Source of the DNA: Aurifilum marmelostoma
Lineage: Eukaryota > Ascomycota > Sordariomycetes > Diaporthales > Cryphonectriaceae
DNA: 64,000 bases
NCBI GenBank assembly: GCA_027559495.1
Contig: JAMXSV010000028.1
Span: forward strand, 1,922,001 to 1,986,000
Reading direction: 5' to 3'
The notes under the pieces were generated by a model. It saw only the letters and a program-made list of their open reading frames with translations. It had not been told where the DNA came from and did no database searches. A program made the translations under genes and the position numbers. This document shows, piece after piece, positions 60,773 to 64,000 of this stretch; positions within the stretch are counted from its first letter, which is position 1; each line of letters starts with the position of its first letter.

Positions 60773-63700
60773 CGCGAGCCAATGGACAGAAGAAGGCAAA
60801 AAAGGGGGGCGACAGCGCAAGGACACACTCTCTCGAAAGGCGCACCGATCAGAAGTAGCGCTCGGTTCAAGCTGTAGCAAGTAGAGAGAAGGCTGATCGG
60901 ATCGTGTTTGTGTGTCGAGGGGGTGTGAGCGGCCCTGGAGCCAGGACCAGAGAGAAAGACCTGGGTGGGCGGGGTCGTCTTTGCGATGTAACTCGTTGAG
61001 GGTCCAGGTCAGGGGTCGGTTTCGATAACGTCTTTCCTATCGTCCCTTGCCCAGACAAGATGGAGAGGGGAAACAAGATGCCGACCCAGAATCGAATTGA
61101 TACCAAACAGAGGAAAGGGGCGGCAGAGAAAAAGGAAAAGAAAGGGAAAAGATGCCTAGCTGAACAGCTCTGGTAGTATATATCGTACAGATGATTTGTG
61201 CTTGTTGCAGGTGCAGTGTGGTCTCGAGAGCTGCTCGGGCGTTGTCCTATGCGCGGCCGTGAAAAGTGGTCGGTGGGCAATGCTATCTCTCGACGGCGAA
61301 AGAAGACGGGAAAATAGGCGGTGGCAGTCCTAGAAGGCTCAAGATAGAATAGGCGAGATTAAAGCTGTATTATTTGATGGGTGCGATCCGGTAGATCCAG
61401 ATTTGGGCTCGGGCAGGCAAAGATCGTCTGCAGATAGGTAGCTGGCCCTTGGGACGACACCGTCTCTGCTCTTGGCCTGAGGTTGATTGCTCGGAGATTG
61501 ACGAGGACTGCCGGGGGGGGGGGGCAGGCTGATGGGATGGAAGGTATTCGAATTGGTCCTCAAGCGAGAGAATTCAGAAAAACAAAAAATTAAAATTCAA
61601 AGGTCAACTAGGAAGAACAGTCCTCCCTCGAGAGCTGTCCTGGTCGAGTCAACCTTTGGGGGTCGAGCCCAGACGTTCGTTGCAGGGGGGGGGGCCGAGG
61701 ATGAGGGCGAGGGTGGGCTGAAGCAGGCTGGGGGCCCGCGCGAGGAGGGTTCAATTCCAGGGCAGGTCAGAACGGGTACCAAGTGGATCCTTCCTTTTTC
61801 ATGCGTTCGTTACCTGTTCTTGTCCCTCGTCCTTGTCTCTTGTCATGAGCAGCAGCAGCAGCAGCCGACAAATGGGAAAGAAAGTGAGAGGTTTGACCTC
61901 GAAAGAATAGGAATATTTGTGGGGAGGGGAGGGGAGGCCGCATATACACTGTCTTTTGGGTTGGAACAGGCTCCGTATTTGAATCTTGTTGGTCTTCAGC
62001 CCTCCTCCCTGCGGTCACTGCCTGCGTAAAATATGTGTGTGTGCGTCTGTACACACCATCAGCTGGACCAGACGGCCGGCAAGGGTTTTGCCTGTCGTTC
62101 CAGAAAGACGGCCAGGTGACCTCAGTGCAGCATTATCCGCGTTGTATTAAGGAATTAGGGATCCGGAGATTTTGCGCAGAGCCCCCAACCTTGGCTTGGC
62201 TGTTTGGGTACCTCATCCTACGGCAGAGGCGGCGTACCTCACACTATTCCCTTCCGGGCCCTCGACTACCACTGGCGTGTATGGTGTATGGTGGTACCCA
62301 GTAGGCGTTCCCCTCAGTGGAGGGTCCCCTAATTGCGTGCGACTCAACCACCCTTCCCCCCCCCCTTACAGGCAGGCCTTCAAGGACCTCGCTTGTGACG
62401 ATGGCACATACTATGATTGATAGCACACATTGTAGTAACCAGACATCGAACCAAGGTCCAAGCCTGAAGCTTGACAGGCCGGCCATTCCCAGCTTCCCCA
62501 ACGAGTATATACTTATGTAGGGCATGCAACGTTTCGAAGGCTGTCCTCCCCCCCCCTTCTCTCCCTCTCTGCTCGCCTGTCTCCATTTACGAAGGTCTCA
62601 ATCTTACCCATGTCTCTCGGTTGCTGCACCGTGACACAATGGGAACTGAGATATGACAAAAGAGGTTTGACGCTGAGACCTTTGATCATGTTCGTCGTCT
62701 GATGAGCAAATTCCACCCCTTACAATGTACATAAGACCCTAATCTACTCTAACCTCCTTTGGTGCCCGATCCTACAACCCTGTCCTACCGTCCCGCGCCT
62801 GCCCAATACCGTCATTTCGCGGGGGGGAAGGAGTGATTTGCATTCCAGACACACTAGAAAGGTAAGGGGAAAAGTAGAGAAAGAGAGAGGAAAGAAGGGG
62901 AAGAGAAAAGGAAAAGAGGCAAGTAATTGTCGCTTGTTCTAGCACATGCTGTCCAGTCTCGTCGCCCACCTTTTCCCCACGATGGAAATGATGATGATGC
63001 ACAATACCCGACTCAGTCGTACTCCCTTTTTTTTTTTCTTCTTTTTTTCTCTTTTCTTTTTCCACTTGGGTAACCCGAGGCAGATTGGCACGACACATCC
63101 CTTACATCCGCAGGACAACGTCCCGCGAAACAGTGGCGTTGCCCATGATCTGCACATATAGGGACTATTATGACATGTACGTAATCCCCAAATGAACTCC
63201 ATCTCGTGTCGTGCCACCACATTTTGTTCTCTGCATGTCTCCCAGAAGGGCAGTAGCAGCATCACCACCATCAACATTACCATCCACAAAAAGATGACAA
63301 GAAATCAGCAGGTCCGGAGAATAGGCAGCAGATACATAACTGGGAAACAACAACAACCCATGCCAGCGGTTGGGCCGGTCCACTCTTGTACCTGGATGCT
63401 GTACCGGCATGCGATGCAGTGCAAGCAGCGTGATCACCTGCTGTGCTAGGTATGAGCATGTCAGCCGTGTGCTAAGTCACTGTAACATTGTACCTGCATT
63501 ACAGAGCACAGGACCGAGAACGACAAGACCAACAAGAGCCGTGCTGGCTCGCGGTGTGCCCGTTCGAGACGGTGAATCCTGCGCTGCACGCTGCACTGCA
63601 CATCATCAAGGTCTCCAAAGGGCCGGTCGGATCAGCCGGGAAACTAGACGACGCAATACAACCACACAATTCCGAACACCATGCGTCGAACAAGCGGGAG

Positions 63701-64000
63701 AAGATGGCAGCGAACCATGTGAAGCACACATGGGTTATTCCGATGCTGCCCTCAGGGGTGCAGCAGGCAAGCAGAATACCACCCTATCCACACCCTTAGC
63801 GCCCCGGCCGTCCCCGCCGCAATCTTTGCCCGTCCCGCTCTCCCGGCCGCTCCAGACCTTCTAGAAGGCTTCTATGAAGTTCCCCAGAAGAGAAGAGAGA
63901 GCCTGTGCTGTGTCTTTGTTGTCAAGATGGTGCTGATCTTCGCCAGCGAGGCACACTGGCTGGCCCTTCCGGCAGAGCGGTCAACATTTCAACCCGGAGT
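60773..64000. other. 3.2-kb terminal spacer
   Basis: It starts with the promoter of the SDR gene. No open frame downstream has protein character and no RNA gene was recognised. Features are a G9-class run at about 61514-61523, a CAG tract at about 61849-61863 and a T10 run near 63028-63037. A gene starting beyond the window edge may have its promoter here. Confidence 0.5.

Noticed and set aside
61741..61775. GGTTCAATTCC resembling a tRNA T-loop box
   Set aside because: No matching acceptor, D-arm or anticodon stem can be folded around it.

Overview
The window is nuclear DNA of a filamentous ascomycete (Pezizomycotina, most likely a Sordariomycete; genus not resolved). The evidence is short spliceosomal introns with GTAAGT/GTATGT-type donors and CAG/TAG acceptors, GC-rich exons set in AT-richer spacers, and a gene set typical of that group: a Pth11-type receptor, DUF3405 and DUF5519/luciferase-fold proteins, a SulP-STAS-cNMP transporter, Hsp78, and the mitochondrial ribosomal SOD homologue. 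I identified 18 protein-coding genes, 17 with a clear family or architecture and one small unrecognised two-exon gene. I saw no tRNA, rRNA, CRISPR array or intact mobile element.

Layout. 0.3-14.8 kb is sparse: a BAHD-type acyltransferase (-), a seven-TM Pth11-like receptor (+) and a Cys/Ser-rich single-pass surface protein (+), separated by 4-5.5 kb of microsatellite-laden DNA. 15.5-24.3 kb holds four minus-strand genes: mitoribosomal mS42/mS43, a DUF202 membrane protein, the unrecognised 131-aa gene, and a large Vsb1-like vacuolar SulP transporter with STAS and cyclic-nucleotide-binding domains. 26.7-33.7 kb is a housekeeping block: PSF1 (-) and bifunctional ADE16/17 (+) are divergent across a 0.6-kb promoter with two MluI-cell-cycle-box-like sites, followed by HSP78 (+). 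35.9-43.2 kb holds ARF1 (-), EMP24 (+) and a DUF3405 protein (-), all secretory-pathway or Golgi genes. After a 5.4-kb spacer, 48.6-60.8 kb holds a DUF5519 protein (+), the U2-snRNP factor Cus2 (-), the mitochondrial phosphate carrier Mir1 (-), a tandem-CBS protein (+), a lipocalin-like protein (-) and an atypical NAD-binding SDR (-). The last 3.2 kb shows no gene.

The genes are mostly unlinked housekeeping functions (replication, purine synthesis, proteostasis, ER-Golgi traffic, mitochondrial translation and transport). I find no convincing biosynthetic cluster or novel multigene system. The points most worth checking are two reading-frame breaks, each explained by one extra base in a C/G homopolymer (SulP transporter at 23659-23670; lipocalin-like gene at 56426-56431); an in-frame, stop-free intron made of dinucleotide repeats in the acyltransferase; tandem 3' splice sites in the splicing factor CUS2; loss of the SDR catalytic tyrosine; an apparently intact phosphate-binding cassette fused to the transporter; and the very high density of homopolymers and microsatellites in the spacers.
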